From Mycolicibacterium vulneris (GTDB taxonomy: Bacteria; Actinomycetota; Actinomycetes; Mycobacteriales; Mycobacteriaceae), in assembly GCF_002104765.1 (NCBI RefSeq), contig NZ_NCXM01000029.1, forward strand, positions 26,811-90,810: DNA of 64,000 bases, in the 5' to 3' direction. Under the pieces are notes generated by a model, which did not search any database, was not told the DNA's origin, and worked only from the letters and a program-made list of their open reading frames with translations. Positions 9,139 to 17,564 of this stretch are shown here, in pieces. A program made the translations under genes and the position numbers. Every line of letters begins with the position of its first letter. Position 1 is the first letter of the stretch.

Positions 9139-9561
9139 GGTCGTCCCGACGTCACGGTGCGTGCATCACGTGATCGGAGGCGCCGGCCGGCGCAGTGATC
9201 GACCGATCTCATTTCTTGTCCCGTGTGTGGCAATGTCCCGTTTGATTCAGCGCCACAGTACGAGTGTGGTCAGCCACATGTCCGTCCGGATTTCGCCGAC
9301 CAGTAGCCGGTTTTCGCAGGAATCGGTCGGGCACCGAGTATTGCCCGGCAAGCGCCGATGCAGTGGTCCGGGCGCGGTGAACGGATAGTTTATTGCGATA
9401 TTCGGACACTCGATATGATGTGACGTGGGGAATATCACGCTCTGCCCGCGACAGAGTGAGTCGGCGTGCTATCTACCTCTGTAGACACGGCCGGATCCGA
9501 AGATGCAGGGTGGACGGGCTCGATCGTCGACTCGAACCATTCGGCCGTGAGAGGAGTGAGG
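9139..9561. promoter_or_regulatory. divergent intergenic region between AraC paralogues
   Basis: It contains TCCGGATTTCGCCG at 9285-9298, shared with 1309-1322 and (11 nt, inverted) with 10638-10648. Two TGTCCCGT copies lie near 9217 and 9233. There is an AT-rich stretch around 9388-9440 where the AraC 2 promoter probably lies. No RNA gene or ORF is supported. Confidence 0.45.
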
Positions 9562-10575
9562 GTGACTGCATCGCAGATCATGCAGCAGGGCAGCTCGGTT
9601 GCCGACCTGTCGGTTCTCGACGACTGCACGGAGACCTCCGATCCCGACGAAGCCGCTGACCTCTTGACGCGCGCGTACGCCCCACATCAGCTCCGGGCCA
9701 ACGTGCCCACCCATTTCGACTTCGAATTGCGGATGACTGAGACCGAGCGCCTGCGCATCGGGCGGACCCGGATCGTCGGTGGCGTGACCATCGATGTTCC
9801 CCCGACATCGAGCTTCTATGTGTTCTGCTATGCGCCGAGCGGAACCATCCGAGCGGCATCGGGCCAGAATTGTGTCCAGGTGAGCCCGACTACGGGTTCG
9901 GTCATGACGCCGACCGAGCCATGGCGATTCGACCGCTGGACCGATGACAGTGCGCTGCTGGCGATGCGAGTCGACCGGGCCGACCTGGAGGACGACCTGG
10001 GCGCCATTCTCGGCAGGCCGATCGGCCCACCGATCAGGTTTCACCCGGAGATGGATCTGACCGATCGCTGGGGCCAGGACTTCCTGCGCACGTTGCAGAT
10101 CGTGCGCAACGAGATCCTCGACCCGGAGGGCCTGACCCGCCATCCGGTGCTTGCCTCCCGCTTCGAGCAGTTGCTCCGGTCGAGTCTGTTGCTGAGCCAG
10201 AGGCACAATTACTCGGATGCACTGCGCGAACCTGCGGAAGTGCCTATACCGAAGGCGATCCGCGACGTCGTGGCCGCGATCGACGCGGACCCGCTGGCGA
10301 TCACCACGGCCGCGGATCTGGCCCGGATCGCGTGTATGAGCCTGCGCGCACTGGAACAGGGGTTTGCACAATTCATCGGGGTCCCGCCGATGTCCTTCGT
10401 GCGGCGAACGCGACTGCGCAACGTGCGTGAGGAGTTGTTGAGGTCGGACCCCGAAGTGGTGACGGTATTCGGTATCGCGCGCCGGTGGGGCTTCAACCAC
10501 ATGGGCCGGTTCGCGGCGTACTACGAACAGCAGTACGCAGAATTGCCGTCTCAAACGCTGCGCCGTAGCCGTTGA
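9562..10575 (+). CDS. AraC-family transcriptional regulator 2
   Basis: A 337-residue paralogue of the regulator at 8056-9138. It shares DEAADLLTRAY, the PPTSSFYVFCYAPSG sensor strand, PTEPWRFDRWTDDSALLAMRV and the HTH pair ARIACMSLRALEQGFAQFIGV and FGIARRWGFNHMGRFAAYYE. GTG 9562 is chosen because GAGGAG at 9551-9556 is correctly spaced; the frame is open from GTG 9466. It faces the LLM 2 gene and probably regulates it. Confidence 0.87.
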   Translation: MTASQIMQQGSSVADLSVLDDCTETSDPDEAADLLTRAYAPHQLRANVPTHFDFELRMTETERLRIGRTRIVGGVTIDVPPTSSFYVFCYAPSGTIRAASGQNCVQVSPTTGSVMTPTEPWRFDRWTDDSALLAMRVDRADLEDDLGAILGRPIGPPIRFHPEMDLTDRWGQDFLRTLQIVRNEILDPEGLTRHPVLASRFEQLLRSSLLLSQRHNYSDALREPAEVPIPKAIRDVVAAIDADPLAITTAADLARIACMSLRALEQGFAQFIGVPPMSFVRRTRLRNVREELLRSDPEVVTVFGIARRWGFNHMGRFAAYYEQQYAELPSQTLRRSR

Positions 10576-10637
10576 CCGCGCAGTCGTAACGGGCACTGTC
10601 CGGTCAGTCGTCAATTTCGAAATCGGATACGGCTGCA

Positions 10638-10648
10638 CGAAATCCGGA
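10638..10648 (-). promoter_or_regulatory. candidate AraC operator, third copy
   Basis: TCCGGATTTCG on the minus strand, upstream of LLM 2. It matches the cores at 1309-1322 and 9285-9298. All three lie in promoter regions of this locus. Confidence 0.4.
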
Positions 10649-10770
10649 CATTTTCCTGATAATCCGCGGGATAGATTGCACCCGTTCGAGAAGTGTGCTC
10701 TGCACCAGATCAATTTCTGTGCTGAGACATATTGAGCCGCAACTTGTTCCATCGGTAATGGGAGAACTCA

Positions 10771-11856
10771 ATGACAAAGTCGTGGATCTTCGAGATCTTC
10801 AACTATCCCTTCAACGCAGATCCGGCCAAGTTTGATCCGCAGCTGTGCAAGGAACTCTACGACTGGAAAATGGAGTCGTGGATTGCAGCGGAAAGTCTCG
10901 GCTTCGATGGTGTCTTCTTCAGTGAGCACCACTTCAGTTCCTACAACGTGAGCCCGTCTCCCAACCTTCTGGTCGCTGCGCTGGCGCAACGGACGCGATC
11001 GCTTCGGGTCGGAGTCATGGCGAATATCACCGCGTTTCACAATCCGCGCCGGTTGGCTGAGGAAGCCGCGATGCTGGACTACCTTTCCGGTGGCCGCCTC
11101 GAGGTCGGGCTCGGCCGCGGCGTCGACGAGCAGGAATTCCTGAAGGAAAACATCCCCATGGAGGAAACCCGGCCCCGGTTCGAAGAATCTCTTGAGCTCA
11201 TCACAAAGGCTTGGTATCAACCAACTTTCAGTCATCACGGTAGGTTCTTCCACTACGACGAGGTGAGCATCTGGCCGCGGCCCCTGCGCGATGAGCTGCC
11301 GTTGTGGATCACCGCGCTGAGCCCGGCGACGGTCACCTGGGCGGCCGAGATGGGCTACCGCATCACCTCGGTGTTCCAATCCACGGCAGAGCTGAAGAAG
11401 GTTTTCGGCACCTATAAGAGTGCATCGGTGGGCGCGGGACGTCAGCCCGGTGCCGGTGACATGGGGGTGTGCCGCAACGTTGTCATCGCCGATTCGGACC
11501 AAGAGGCGCGCGATATCGCCGAACCGGCGCTCGGTTTGCTGTTCGGTTTGTTCAAGGAGGCCGCGGTTTTCCATGACGTCGACCATGTACCGGCGGGCTA
11601 CGAGTTCTACTCGTCGTTCTTTCGTCCGTTTGTCGGGGGTGAGGTGTCGTTCGACGCCCTGATCGATATGGGGATCATCTGTGTGGGGTCACCGAGTACG
11701 GTTCGGGACCAGATCGTCGCGCAGGTCGATGAGATCGGGTGCGGTCATTTCCTGAACTGGGGGTCGTTCGGGAACATGACACGTGACCAGACCCTGCGCT
11801 CCTACGAGCTGTACAGCCGGCATGTGATGCCGGCATTGGCGGGCGGGTCTCGCTGA
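10771..11856 (+). CDS. LLM-class flavin-dependent oxidoreductase 2
   Basis: A 361-residue luciferase-like monooxygenase. It has GFDGVFFSEHHFSSYNVSPSP, RVGVMANITAFHNPRRLAEEAAMLDYLSGGRLEVGLGRG and a C-terminal YSRHVMPAL. GGGAG (10760-10764) precedes ATG 10771. It is followed by a strong hairpin, so it is probably monocistronic. It is quite different from LLM 1 and LLM 3, so the three are not recent duplicates. Its substrate is unknown. Confidence 0.88.
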   Translation: MTKSWIFEIFNYPFNADPAKFDPQLCKELYDWKMESWIAAESLGFDGVFFSEHHFSSYNVSPSPNLLVAALAQRTRSLRVGVMANITAFHNPRRLAEEAAMLDYLSGGRLEVGLGRGVDEQEFLKENIPMEETRPRFEESLELITKAWYQPTFSHHGRFFHYDEVSIWPRPLRDELPLWITALSPATVTWAAEMGYRITSVFQSTAELKKVFGTYKSASVGAGRQPGAGDMGVCRNVVIADSDQEARDIAEPALGLLFGLFKEAAVFHDVDHVPAGYEFYSSFFRPFVGGEVSFDALIDMGIICVGSPSTVRDQIVAQVDEIGCGHFLNWGSFGNMTRDQTLRSYELYSRHVMPALAGGSR

Positions 11857-11865
11857 GGGCCTAGC

Positions 11866-11900
11866 CAGGGTGCTGCCGGGCGAGTGCCGGCAGCACCCTG
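11866..11900 (+). terminator. intrinsic-type hairpin after LLM 2
   Basis: A 14-bp inverted repeat (CAGGGTGCTGCCGG ... CCGGCAGCACCCTG) with a 7-nt loop, 9 nt after the LLM 2 stop. No U-tract follows, as is common in mycobacteria. Confidence 0.7.
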
Positions 11901-12207
11901 GGCGCAAACCTGTGTCATGTTTGGACAATGGATTCCGGTCCGTGACGCCGGTGAAGTAAACGCGGCAACTGTCACCTGTCGGATCTGCTTCAGTTCTCGA
12001 TGTCGTCGACATGCGCGAGTGTATTGCGCTGCAATCAAACAGTATTGACGCGCCATCGCGGAATTGGTTCTGCGCTAATCGGATAGCGACCTACGTTCTT
12101 CGGACTTCTTTGGCAATCGCCCTCAACGATACTCGGTGCCCATCAGCTGAATGGCCGAGAAGGCGTCAACCATCCTGTGAACATTGCATGAAATGGAGTG
12201 TCAAATA
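11901..12207. other. intergenic leader of LLM 3
   Basis: About 300 bp without a supported gene. It ends in GGAG (12195-12198) before ATG 12208. No clear copy of the TCCGGATTTCG motif is seen here. Confidence 0.5.
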
Positions 12208-13260
12208 ATGCGATTCGGTGTTCTGTACGACTTTCGCAATCCGCCGCACGACAAATGGTTCACCCCTTGGGGCGAATTCTATGGTGGGGCCTTTGAGCAC
12301 ATGGCCGCGGTGGAAGAAATGGGCTTCGATGCCATAAGCCTTGCCGAGCACCATGGTGATCCCGATGGGTATAACCCCGGCATTACCGCCACCCTGGCCA
12401 CCGCCGCCGCGCGGACCTCGCGAATCAGAGTCGGCACCAACATTATTCAGACGCCATTTCACCATCCGGTGCTGCTTGCCGAGGAACTTGCGGTTATCGA
12501 CATCATGTCCTGCGGACGGCTGGATGTCGGCCTGGGCCAGGTCGGGCAGACCTTCAACATGGAATTCGGCATGTTCGGCATGAACCCGCGCTATCGGCCG
12601 AGCCTGCTTGACGAAAGCCTGGACGTGATCATCGGGGCGTTGACCGAAGACGAACCCTTCGACTACCACGGCAAACGCTTCGACCTGAAGGGGGTGTGGA
12701 TCAACCCGAAGCCACAGCAGAAGCCATTGCCGATCTGGGTGGTTGCAGCGTTCTCGCAGAAAGCGATGGACAGGGTGGCCAGACGCGGTCTCGACGTCGG
12801 CGCTGCCGGCGGCTACTTCCTGGGGCTGACCGGCGGCGACACCTGGCAACAGTGGCTGGACGGCTGGCGCACCGCATGCGTCCGCAATGGGCGTGATCCC
12901 AACTATGCGCGGATCAACACTTTCGGCACGTGCTTCGTGACCGACGATCCCGAACGGGCGTGGCACAAGCATCGCGAAGGGCTGCTACACAGCTTCAACT
13001 ATCAGCGACAAGGTGTCCGGCCGTACGCCGAGATGATGCTGAACACCATTCCACAAGTGCCAGAAGATATCCCAGGATGGCAAGGACTCTTCAAGACCCC
13101 CGAGCAGGCGATAGCGGAACTGGTCGAAGCCTACGGCAATGACAACGCTCCCGATGAATTGCACCTGATGGCGACCAAGGCGGGGCTGGGGTGGGACGAA
13201 TCAGCTGAGTATCTACGGAATTTCGCCGAGCAGGTCATACCCGCGGTCGCGGATCTCTGA
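12208..13260 (+). CDS. LLM-class flavin-dependent oxidoreductase 3
   Basis: A 350-residue luciferase-like protein starting MRFGVLYDFRNPP. It has GFDAISLAEHHGDPDGY, RVGTNIIQTPFHHPVLLAEELAVIDIMSCGRLDVGLGQ and a C-terminal FAEQVIPAV. The start ATG 12208 has GGAG 9 nt upstream; the frame opens earlier at 12184. The LIP gene follows after about 40 bp on the same strand and may be co-transcribed. FMNH2 supplied by the reductase at 6297-6782 is the likely reductant, though F420 cannot be ruled out. Confidence 0.87.
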   Translation: MRFGVLYDFRNPPHDKWFTPWGEFYGGAFEHMAAVEEMGFDAISLAEHHGDPDGYNPGITATLATAAARTSRIRVGTNIIQTPFHHPVLLAEELAVIDIMSCGRLDVGLGQVGQTFNMEFGMFGMNPRYRPSLLDESLDVIIGALTEDEPFDYHGKRFDLKGVWINPKPQQKPLPIWVVAAFSQKAMDRVARRGLDVGAAGGYFLGLTGGDTWQQWLDGWRTACVRNGRDPNYARINTFGTCFVTDDPERAWHKHREGLLHSFNYQRQGVRPYAEMMLNTIPQVPEDIPGWQGLFKTPEQAIAELVEAYGNDNAPDELHLMATKAGLGWDESAEYLRNFAEQVIPAVADL

Positions 13261-13299
13261 CGGCCAGAGAAATAAGAGACGGATTGATGAAAGGTGAAT

Positions 13300-14664
13300 G
13301 TGACCGTGGGTAGCGTTGGGGATTTCGGTTCGGTGTCCGTAAAGCCTTGGCATAAGGTGTTGTTGATGACGGTGGTGGCCGTGCTCGCCACGGTGGGCGC
13401 CGTAGTTCCGGGCATGCATGGGGCTCCGGCGGCCCATGCCGACGAGGGACGGTTTGAGCAGTTCTACACCCCACCTGACCCGCTTGGGGCCGGTCGCAAT
13501 GGCGACGTGATCCGCACGGAGCCGGTGCATCTGGTTCTGGAGCCCTCGGGTCAGCTGGGTGCTTTTGTGGGCACCGGGACCCGGATCATGTATCGCAGTA
13601 CCGACGCCACCGGGAATCCGGTTGCGGTGACCGGTACCTATATCGAGCCCGACCGACCATGGCCGGGAAGTGGGCCACGGCCGTTGATTGCCTACGCCAC
13701 GGCCCCATACGGAATGGGAGAGCAGTGTGCGCCCTCGCGCCTTTTTGACCAGGGTATTCATGCCTCACTGGACACTGGGTTCGACGTGATGTTCAACCTT
13801 GAGGAGGGCTTCGTCGCCACGCTGTTGGCTCGCGGCTTCGCCATCGTCATCACCGACGGCGTCGGATCGGGGGTTCACACCGCGGGCTCTCCGCAATGGC
13901 TGAATCGGGTCGCCGCCGGAACCGCACTGATCGACGCGGCACGTGCTGCCATGAAACTGCCCGGCACTTCGCTGGACCGGCATGGGCCGGTGGCATTTTG
14001 GGGATGGCTGTCCGGTGGCCAGGCGTCGCTGTCCGCCGCGGAGCTCGCCGGCAGTTACGCTCCTGAGCTCGACGTCGTGGGCACGTACGCGAGCGGCGCG
14101 CCCACCGATCTGTCGCAGGTGCTGGCGCCCATCGATGGCAATTTCCTCGCCGGCGCCGCCGGCTGGCTGTTGCGTGGTGTCATCGCTTCCTACCCGCAAA
14201 CCGAAGAGGCAATCGACCAGGTGTTGACGCCCCGCGGCAAGGAGATGCTCGCCAACACCGGCCGCCAGTGCATGCTGCAGACCGGAATCGACTACATGTT
14301 CCGGCATTTGGATGGCTGGTTCAACATCGACATCTACCAAGCCGTGAAGGTCGACCCGTTCAAAAGCCTGTTGGCCGCGCAGCGCATCGGCAACATCAAG
14401 CCGACCGGCCCGGTGTATCTATCGCACAATCGCTGGGATTCGTTCGGCCCGTACGCGGCAGTTGTCGATACCGCACGGGATTGGTGCCGGATGGGCGCAG
14501 ACGTCACGTTGTGGACTAACGAGCAGCCGCCCTTCCTGAACAAGCTCGACGTAAATGCGCTTTTAGGAGCGTTCGTAGATGGCGAGCGGTCGATGGCGTG
14601 GATCGCTGATCGGTTCAACGGGGTGCCCACGATACCGAACTGCGGCGAAATCCAGACGGCGTGA
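13300..14664 (+). CDS. secreted LIP-family lipase/esterase-like protein
   Basis: About 454 residues with a Sec signal: basic start, hydrophobic VLLMTVVAVLATVGAVVPG and an AHA-D cleavage region. The LIP (PF03583-type) body follows: TDATGNPVAVTGTYIEP, PYGMGEQCAPS, ASGAPTDLSQVLAPIDGN and ending FNGVPTIPNCGEIQTA. The nucleophile elbow is unusual: family members read GYSQGG, and here it reads GWLSGG, so the usual Ser position is Leu and a Ser follows. Activity is therefore uncertain. Start GTG 13300 follows AAAGG; GTG 13294 and 13306 are alternatives. It lies downstream of LLM 3. Confidence 0.82.
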   Translation: MTVGSVGDFGSVSVKPWHKVLLMTVVAVLATVGAVVPGMHGAPAAHADEGRFEQFYTPPDPLGAGRNGDVIRTEPVHLVLEPSGQLGAFVGTGTRIMYRSTDATGNPVAVTGTYIEPDRPWPGSGPRPLIAYATAPYGMGEQCAPSRLFDQGIHASLDTGFDVMFNLEEGFVATLLARGFAIVITDGVGSGVHTAGSPQWLNRVAAGTALIDAARAAMKLPGTSLDRHGPVAFWGWLSGGQASLSAAELAGSYAPELDVVGTYASGAPTDLSQVLAPIDGNFLAGAAGWLLRGVIASYPQTEEAIDQVLTPRGKEMLANTGRQCMLQTGIDYMFRHLDGWFNIDIYQAVKVDPFKSLLAAQRIGNIKPTGPVYLSHNRWDSFGPYAAVVDTARDWCRMGADVTLWTNEQPPFLNKLDVNALLGAFVDGERSMAWIADRFNGVPTIPNCGEIQTA

Positions 14665-14956
14665 TGACGAACTGTTCAGCTCTGGGTGACGTGGCCTTGC
14701 TGCTGGTCGTATTCAGTCAGTTCGGACGATGTCATTCTGGACTGCATGGTCGCGATGCCCCTGGCGAGGCAGCCACGATCTCTGGACCCACCAGGTCGGC
14801 TGAGGAAGCGGAGAGGCACCCGACAGTCGCCAGGTATGTTGCGCGTGTATTGGTCTGCTGCACGAATAGGTGACACCTTGATACACGGATAGGTGGCACC
14901 TTGATACCAGTGAAGAAAATCCTCACAAGCCGGGGTCGCCGGTGGTTGCTGGGACG
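14665..14956. other. intergenic with short repeats, left edge of the island
   Basis: No gene is supported. A near-perfect direct repeat GGTGRCACCTTGATAC occurs at 14869-14884 and 14892-14907. The second runs into TTGATACCAGT (14901-14911), which matches the start region of the DUF6262-like gene at 34135-34158 (on the minus strand both encode a TGIK-type start). This looks like transposon debris at the island border. Confidence 0.5.
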
Positions 14957-15925
14957 GTGTGCTTTCACCGAGCCAGTGTGACCCGGCACGGAATCGTCAC
15001 CGTGACCCGTGAGGCTGGTCATTCGGCGATCCGCGCCATACTCGACAACCCGACACATCTGGGTGTGCGCGTCTGGGGTAAGCAGGAGAACTACGAAGTT
15101 CTGGTAAATCCTGACGACGTCGCTGCCGGGTATGAGACGTGACGTATGCGGTGGCGCGGCCAGGCAGAATGGGTCGTGCCGCGGCAGCGTACTTATGAAG
15201 CACTGATCCCTGACGATTTGGCTCAGGCTGTTCGTCTTCGCGCCCAGGCGCGGCGTGGTCCCGGCCTCGTGTGCAGCAGAGAATCGACGGTGCTGTAGGC
15301 GCTTCGGGGGATGTTGGTCTGCGCCGTGTACGGACGGCGGATGCAGGGCGCCGCTCGCTCGGACAGCGAACGACCCGCATTCTCGACCGCTGCGAGCTGG
15401 GTAGGTCGCGTTCTGTACCTGCCGAACTCAGTGATCACCCGCGCACGATCTACCTGCGTGAGGGCGTGGTGACAGCCCGACTCGACGAATGGTCGCCAGC
15501 CTGGCCGATCCGGAGGACTGGCCGGCGGGCAGGTGGTCGACCCGGTAGCAGGAGCTCGCTACGCCGCTTCGCGGCGGCGGCAGCAGCAGTAGTAGCTCAG
15601 CGAGGAGGGGGGCGAGGTTGCGGCTTCGATTGCCGCGGTGGAGACCGGTGTGGCCGTTGAGGACCTCATCGATGCGCTGTGTCGCCGCACTGCCCAGCGC
15701 GACGAACTGAAGGCGCGTGTTGTACGAGCCGAGAGGGCCTGCGTCGTGTCTGCTGCTCAGATCAACGAGTTGGTACAGGAATTGGGCGGGCTGTTAACGG
15801 TGCTTGGTGAGGCAACCGGGGCCGAGCGCGATCAGGTGTGCACGAGCCTCGGTCTGCGCCTTGATTATGATTTATAGCTGCGACAAGTCAAGGCGACAGC
15901 CGACTTGAGTCGTGCCGCCGGATGT
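14957..15925 (+). pseudogene. decayed C-terminal half of a large serine integrase
   Basis: This stretch aligns along its length with 40808-41756 of the intact integrase. Shared pieces include SAIRAILDNP, RVWGKQE, YEVLVNPDDVAAGYET, then the zinc-ribbon region and the coiled coil (VEDLIDALCRRTAQRDELKARV, split by frameshifts and stops) and LGLRLDYDL. The 5' half with the catalytic serine is missing. It reads directly into an att-like repeat at 15926, just as the intact gene reads into the tRNA. It is the fossil integrase of an earlier element at the same site. Confidence 0.85.
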
Positions 15926-15978
15926 GTCCGAGGGGGGAGTTGTCCACCTGCGACACGAGTTGAGACCTTCCAACTCGG
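15926..15978. repeat. att-like site 1 (tRNA-Leu 3'-end repeat plus arm)
   Basis: GTCCGAGGGGGGAGT at 15926-15940 copies the acceptor/T-arm end of the tRNA-Leu gene (41757-41771, one mismatch). The following arm (CCACCTGCGACACGAG..., to 15978) is also found after site 2 at 20687, and it contains the inverted repeat GAGTTG/CAACTC. Left of the core is the fossil integrase end. The site thus has element sequence on both sides, as at a junction of tandem elements. Confidence 0.7.
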
Positions 15979-16024
15979 TCGTTGACGGAACGGCCGATGG
16001 CCATCGTCATGAGTTTGAGCTGCA

Positions 16025-16030
16025 TATATT
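16025..16030 (+). promoter_or_regulatory. -10 box of the toxin-antitoxin-like operon
   Basis: TATATT lies 6 nt before ATG 16037. This spacing would put the transcription start at the ATG, giving a leaderless mRNA, which is common in mycobacteria. No ribosome site is present before this ATG, in agreement. Confidence 0.4.
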
Positions 16031-16036
16031 GCGTAA

Positions 16037-16777
16037 ATGCGTCCTCTGGTCGACTATATATGTGTGAGTGAGATGACGGCTGTGGCAGGTGCGGAGATCC
16101 TGGGGGTTTCGGCGCGGCAGGTCGCGCGGCTTGCCCGTGCGGGGGAGTTGACGGTGACGCGGACGGTTGGCGGTGCGTTGTTGTTGGATGGTGCGTCGGT
16201 GCATCGGCTGGCAAACCAGGTCCGCCACAATGGGCGCCCATGGACGCCGGCCACGGCGTGGGCGGCACTCGCGTTGCTCTCCGGTGAGCGTGTGGATTGG
16301 CTGGACGCCTCGGCGTTGTCGCGGCTGCGGCATCGGCTGCGGGCTGGCGGCGCGTCGCAGTTGTGTTGGATGACGCGTCGCCGCGCGTCGGTGCTTCGGA
16401 TGCGTGGGTGGGGCACCGATACCGGGCTGCTGGCCTCGGGAGTCAGTGCATTGCACGATGAGGCGATGTCGCAGCTGTTCGATCTCACGGCTGTCGATGG
16501 GCGAGTCGAGGGTTATGTTCGTGCTCGCGATTTGGCCGGCGTGGTCGGCGCGGCCGGGCTTATCGATGACGTGGGGGGTGACGTGATCGTGCGGGTGGTG
16601 CCTGAGGATGCCGGCTACGCGGTCGACCACATCGTGACGGCCGCGGTGGCGGTCGACTTGGCCGAGTCGCTGGACACCCGTGAGTCTGCTGCGGGGATCG
16701 GTGTCCTGGAGGATCTGCTCGACCGGTTTCGTTCCGGTGACACCGGCCGGCGCGTGTCGGGACGACGGGACCGATGA
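16037..16777 (+). CDS. HTH protein, probable antitoxin of a nucleotidyltransferase TA pair
   Basis: A 246-residue protein with an N-terminal MerR/excisionase-type helix-turn-helix (AEILGVSARQVARLARAGEL, about residues 18-37) and an uncharacterised C-terminal region. Its stop overlaps the start of the nucleotidyltransferase gene (ATGA at 16774). This arrangement, a DNA-binding protein followed by an AbiEii/MenT-type nucleotidyltransferase, is the usual one for these toxin-antitoxin systems (established knowledge); the antitoxin role is inference. Start ATG 16037 is leaderless; GTG 16064 or ATG 16073 are alternatives. Confidence 0.72.
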   Translation: MRPLVDYICVSEMTAVAGAEILGVSARQVARLARAGELTVTRTVGGALLLDGASVHRLANQVRHNGRPWTPATAWAALALLSGERVDWLDASALSRLRHRLRAGGASQLCWMTRRRASVLRMRGWGTDTGLLASGVSALHDEAMSQLFDLTAVDGRVEGYVRARDLAGVVGAAGLIDDVGGDVIVRVVPEDAGYAVDHIVTAAVAVDLAESLDTRESAAGIGVLEDLLDRFRSGDTGRRVSGRRDR

Positions 16778-17532
16778 GTCCGCAGGCCGAGAATCGACCG
16801 CTCTGGCAGGTGGATGCCCCGGCCGGCGGATGGCCGTCGCCGTGGCCGCAGCTCGTCGAGATCGCCCACGCCGTCCCCTGCACGCAGTGGACGCTGGTGG
16901 GTGGATTGATGGTGCAGCTGCATGCGGTGCGGGCGGGGTTGCCGCTGACCCGCGCCACGCGTGATGTGGACATGATCCTGCACATCGAGACCGGAGCGGC
17001 GACATTTGGTGGTGTCCGGCGTGACTTGGAACGCCTCGGATATCGCCTGCGTGAACCCGTCGGCAGCGGGCCGGTACACCGTTTCGTCCGTGGTGCTGGC
17101 GACGGCGAGACGGTCGATGTCATGGTGGCCGATCGCCTTCCGCTCAAGCTTCATCCGAAGGTGTTGCAGCGGAAGGTGTTTGCCGTCCCGGGTGGGACTT
17201 CGGCGCTGCGCAAGACGGTCAACTGTGAGGTGACTGCCGGCGCGGGCGCCGTCACGCTCAGCATTCCTGACGTGCTGGGCGCGTTGGTGCTCAAAGGCGC
17301 TGCCTACCTGGATGACTCGCGTGATCGCGGTCGCCATCTCGATGACGCGGCAGTGCTGGCCTGCGCAGTGACCGATCCGGTTGGTGATCGCGCTCGGATG
17401 ATTGGCAGCGACCGCAAACGTATCGCCGCGCTGTGGACGATGCTCAGTGATCTTGGCCATCGATCGTGGATAGCTACGGGGACAAACTCACGACGAGGGC
17501 ACGCAGCACTGCGAGTCCTGAGCGGCGGCTGA
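16774..17532 (+). CDS. nucleotidyltransferase, AbiEii/MenT-like toxin candidate
   Basis: A 252-residue protein of the polymerase-beta-like nucleotidyltransferase fold. LVGGLMVQLHAVR provides the GG motif and TRATRDVDMIL the metal-binding DxD (about residues 40-70); VDVMVADRLP is a probable third acidic motif. In MenT and AbiEii toxins this fold modifies tRNA or other targets. It overlaps the HTH gene by 4 nt. It lies in the 15.9-20.7 kb island segment, convergent with the STAND gene. Abortive infection or element maintenance are both possible jobs. Confidence 0.78.
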   Translation: MSPQAENRPLWQVDAPAGGWPSPWPQLVEIAHAVPCTQWTLVGGLMVQLHAVRAGLPLTRATRDVDMILHIETGAATFGGVRRDLERLGYRLREPVGSGPVHRFVRGAGDGETVDVMVADRLPLKLHPKVLQRKVFAVPGGTSALRKTVNCEVTAGAGAVTLSIPDVLGALVLKGAAYLDDSRDRGRHLDDAAVLACAVTDPVGDRARMIGSDRKRIAALWTMLSDLGHRSWIATGTNSRRGHAALRVLSGG

Positions 17533-17564
17533 CAATCCTGGGTGTTATCAGTGCTTCGAGTGTC

